Part shown: positions 61,845 through 64,000 of the stretch, in pieces
Layout of the letters: every line of letters starts with the position of its first letter
Position numbering within the stretch: the first letter of the stretch is position 1
Assembly (NCBI RefSeq): GCF_002292295.1
Contig: NZ_DBBS01000021.1
Coordinates: 113,608 to 177,607, forward strand
Origin: Sphingomonas sp. UBA978
Lineage (GTDB): Bacteria; Pseudomonadota; Alphaproteobacteria; Sphingomonadales; Sphingomonadaceae
DNA: 64,000 nt
Reading direction: 5' to 3'
Made by a program: the position numbers and the translations under genes
Notes under the pieces: model-generated
What the model saw: the letters and a program-made list of their open reading frames with translations, nothing else
The model's database searches: none
What the model was told of the DNA's origin: nothing

Positions 61845-62590
61845 TGCCGGGGACGGTGCTGGTCACCGGCGGTGCGAAGCGGCTGGGGGCGGCGATCGCG
61901 CGTGCGGTGGCGGCGGCGGGTGCGCGCGTCGTGATCCACTACGGCCGGTCGGCGGGGGAGGCGGAGGCGCTCGCCGCGGAACTGGATGGTGCGACCGTGC
62001 AGGGCGACCTCGCCGATACGGCGGGCGCGGCGGCGCTGTTCGCGCGGGCGCGGGCCGCGGCGGGCGGTCCGATCGCTGGCCTCGTCAACAGCGCGTCGAT
62101 GTTCGAATATGACCGGCCCGAGGGAATCGATCCGGCGCTGGCGGCGCGGCTGCATGCGATCAATGCGGTGACGCCGGCGCTGCTCGCCGCCGCGCTGGCG
62201 GCGCAGGACGACGTGGACGACGGCGCGGTGGTCAACCTGCTCGACCAGAAGCTCGCCAATCCCAATCCGGATTTCTTCAGCTATTCGCTCAGCAAATATG
62301 CGCTGGCCGGCGCGACCGAGATGCTGGCGCAGGCGCTCGCCCCCCGCGTGCGCGTCAACGCCGTGGCACCGGGCATCACCCTGCCGAGCGGCGACCAGAG
62401 CGAGGCCGACTTCGCCGCGGTCGCGCGCGACAATTTGCTCCGCCGCCCGGTCGGGGCGGCGAACGTCGCCGAAGCGGTGGTCTATCTGCTCGGCGCGCGC
62501 AGCGTCACCGGGCAGACATTGTACGTGGATGGCGGCCAGCGCTTCGTGAAGCGCGACGGCGACGTGATGTTCGAGGGGCGCGATGGCTGA
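61844..62590 (+). CDS. Pteridine reductase-like SDR (FolM/PTR1-type)
   Basis: A 248-residue short-chain dehydrogenase. The cofactor motif VTGGAKRLGAAIARAV carries the GxKRxG variant typical of pteridine reductases and FolM. Other landmarks are LVNSASMFEYDRP, a DQKLANPNPDFFSYSLSKYA stretch with the catalytic YxxxK, and VNAVAPGITLP. Wedged between folE (TGATG overlap) and folB (8-nt overlap), it probably reduces a dihydropterin or dihydrofolate. An ATG at 61838 is an alternative start. It could stand in for FolA or make tetrahydromonapterin. Confidence 0.8.
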   Translation: MPGTVLVTGGAKRLGAAIARAVAAAGARVVIHYGRSAGEAEALAAELDGATVQGDLADTAGAAALFARARAAAGGPIAGLVNSASMFEYDRPEGIDPALAARLHAINAVTPALLAAALAAQDDVDDGAVVNLLDQKLANPNPDFFSYSLSKYALAGATEMLAQALAPRVRVNAVAPGITLPSGDQSEADFAAVARDNLLRRPVGAANVAEAVVYLLGARSVTGQTLYVDGGQRFVKRDGDVMFEGRDG

Positions 62591-62942
62591 ATATACCATC
62601 ATCCTCGAAGGGCTGGAGGTCGCGATGCGGCTCGGCATCCACCCGCACGAAGCCGTGCCGCAACGCGTCCGCCTGTCGGTGTGGATGACGGTCGACTATG
62701 CCGCGCCACCCGGCGCCGATCGGATCGAGGAGGTGCTCGATTACGACTTCGTCCGCGACGGCATTCGTGCGCTGGTCGAGGGGCCGGGTTTCGCCTTGCA
62801 GGAAACGCTGGTCGATGCGGTCGCCGCGCTCTGCCTCGCCGACCCCCGCGTCCGCGCGGTGCGGGTCCGATCGATGAAGCCGGACGTCTATCCGGATGCC
62901 GCGGTGGGGTGCGAGATCGTGCGGGAGCGTTACGCCGGGTGA
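62583..62942 (+). CDS. folB: Dihydroneopterin aldolase
   Basis: A 119-residue enzyme that cleaves dihydroneopterin to 6-hydroxymethyl-dihydropterin. The motif GLEVAMRLGIHPHEAVPQRV includes the start of the active site. DRIEEVLDYDFVRDGIRALV, then LQETLVDAVAALCL, carries the catalytic region, and the conserved end is VRVRSMKPDVYPDA. It overlaps the SDR gene by 8 nt. folP and folK are not in the window. Confidence 0.93.
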   Translation: MAEYTIILEGLEVAMRLGIHPHEAVPQRVRLSVWMTVDYAAPPGADRIEEVLDYDFVRDGIRALVEGPGFALQETLVDAVAALCLADPRVRAVRVRSMKPDVYPDAAVGCEIVRERYAG

Positions 62943-63061
62943 GCGGTGGACCGGATCGTGACGATAGCGGCCGCGATCGATAGCGCCGGTCCGGTCGAAT
63001 CCTTATGGGCGCAGGGATTCCCGACGGACGATGGCGTCCGCGGGGCGGGGGTGATTCGGTG

Positions 63062-63967
63062 ATGCGCGGGATGATGACGGGGGCGATGTGCGGGCTGATG
63101 CCGCTGCTGTCGGGTTGCGGGGGCGGCGGAGCGGGCGACGATGTCGTGGCAGCGACGCCCGCGCCCCCGTCGACATCGGCGCCGACGCCGGCACCGACGA
63201 CGGCAGCGCCGCAGCCCGGTGCGACGCCGACCAGCCGCTGGACGCCGCGCGTCTCGGACACGTGGCAATGGCAATTGAGCGGTACGATCGACACCCGGCC
63301 CGACGTCGCCATCTATGACGTCGACCTGTTCGATACGCCGCGGGCGACCGTGACCGCGCTGCACGCGCAGGGGCGACGGGTATTGTGCTATTTCTCCGCC
63401 GGCAGTGCGGAGAACTGGCGGCCCGATTATGCGCGATTCGCTGCTGTCGATCTCGGCAATCCGCTCGACGGCTGGGCGGGCGAACGCTGGCTCGACATCC
63501 GCCGCGCCAATGTGCGCAGCATCATGGCCGCGCGCCTCGCCGAGGCGGCGGGCAAGGGGTGCGACGGCGTCGAACCGGACAATGTCGACGGCTTCGAACC
63601 CGACAACCGGTCCGGCCTGTCGTTCACCGCGAGCGACCAGATCGACTTCAACCGCTTTCTGGCGACCGAGGCGCATCGGCTCAATCTGGCGATCGCGCTG
63701 AAGAACGACCTGGCGCAGATCCCGGCGCTGGTCGGCGACTTCGATCTGGCGGTCAACGAGCAGTGCCACGAATATGACGAATGCGGCGCCTATCGGGCGT
63801 TCGTCGCGGCGGGCAAGCCGGTGCTCAACGCCGAATATCGCGCCGGCTACCGGACCAATGCCAGCGGCGAGCGCGACCGCCTGTGCATCGCCGCGCGGAG
63901 CGAGGGGTTGCGTACCCTCGTGCTGCCGGTCGCGCTCGACGGCAGCTTCCGCTTCGCCTGCGACTGA
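63062..63967 (+). CDS. Secreted endo-alpha-1,4-polygalactosaminidase-like lipoprotein (GH114)
   Basis: A 301-residue lipoprotein. The lipobox is LLSGC, followed by a Gly patch and a Pro/Thr-rich linker to about residue 70. The glycosidase-like barrel begins WQWQLSGTID and has VAIYDVDLFDT, RVLCYFSAGSAENWRPDY, CDGVEPDNVDGF, AIALKNDLAQIP and VNEQCHEYDECG, matching GH114. Acidic residues at the barrel strand ends (YDVDLFD; EPDNVD) are the likely catalytic pair. It would cut galactosamine-containing exopolysaccharide. Start chosen at the ATG at 63062 because it gives a proper signal peptide. Confidence 0.88.
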   Translation: MRGMMTGAMCGLMPLLSGCGGGGAGDDVVAATPAPPSTSAPTPAPTTAAPQPGATPTSRWTPRVSDTWQWQLSGTIDTRPDVAIYDVDLFDTPRATVTALHAQGRRVLCYFSAGSAENWRPDYARFAAVDLGNPLDGWAGERWLDIRRANVRSIMAARLAEAAGKGCDGVEPDNVDGFEPDNRSGLSFTASDQIDFNRFLATEAHRLNLAIALKNDLAQIPALVGDFDLAVNEQCHEYDECGAYRAFVAAGKPVLNAEYRAGYRTNASGERDRLCIAARSEGLRTLVLPVALDGSFRFACD

Positions 63968-64000
63968 ACCGCAAGGCCGGCGGAGCGGGGCGTCGGCCTC

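Overview
The window is a chromosomal segment of a high-GC alphaproteobacterium, almost certainly a sphingomonad (Sphingomonas or a close relative). The strongest sign is a 420-residue serine palmitoyltransferase whose active-site residues fall at the numbers known for the Sphingomonas paucimobilis enzyme. It is followed by an acyl carrier protein and a ceramide-reductase-like dehydrogenase. A large TonB receptor, TamA/TamB, and a SUF iron-sulfur operon with its own Rrf2 regulator agree with this. No phage, insertion sequence, plasmid or CRISPR sequence was seen. The stretch reads as ordinary core and lineage-specific chromosome, with coding density above 90 percent.

Layout. 1-1.2 kb: partial gamma-glutamyltransferase and pyrD, then a REP-like inverted repeat. 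1.5-8 kb: SUF operon (Rrf2 regulator, sufB, small exported protein, sufC, repeat element, sufD, sufS, sufT-like, sufA). 8-10.4 kb: acetyltransferase-like protein and membrane desaturase. 10.6-12.9 kb: lptF-lptG. 13-17.5 kb: sphingolipid genes (cerR-like, acp, spt) with a hybrid histidine kinase downstream. 17.8-20 kb: obgE-proB. 20-24.5 kb: AraC and TetR regulators, a ferritin-like metal-dependent hydrolase, a DUF1275 membrane protein and a GNAT acetyltransferase. 24.6-26 kb: rplU-rpmA with promoter and terminator, hspQ, tRNA-Ser(CGA). 26-31.5 kb: a five-gene caa3-type oxidase operon whose members all overlap by 4 nt. 31.5-40.7 kb: mixed metabolism (nitronate-monooxygenase-like flavoprotein with a cysteine cluster, D-2-hydroxyacid dehydrogenase, thiolase, prepilin peptidase, coniferyl-type aldehyde dehydrogenase) and small proteins. 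40.9-47.3 kb: tamA-tamB. 47.4-48.9 kb: Baeyer-Villiger-type monooxygenase. 49.3-53.5 kb: signalling block (EAL phosphodiesterase, TPR hybrid kinase, stand-alone receiver). 53.5-56.9 kb: NDUFAF5-like methyltransferase, comF, grxC, nitrilase-family amidase, DUF1178, tRNA-Arg(CCT). 57.4-58 kb: SWIB and HVA1/Tudor-like small proteins. 58-61 kb: TonB receptor. 61.2-64 kb: folE, pteridine-reductase-like SDR, folB, and a GH114-type lipoprotein.

The themes are respiratory and Fe-S metabolism and envelope construction (LptFG, TamAB, sphingolipids, TonB receptor). No cassette stands out as a clearly new defence or mobile system. The most noteworthy observations are: the oxidase subunit I-III fusion that has lost the canonical K-channel lysine; the nested inverted-repeat element inside the SUF operon; two symmetric sites upstream of the SUF regulator; a 13-residue leader ORF whose stop overlaps the start of the EAL gene; a 19-residue hydrophobic ORF with its own promoter-like and Shine-Dalgarno sequences; a TetR gene without a standard start codon; and a pteridine-reductase-like SDR between folE and folB.
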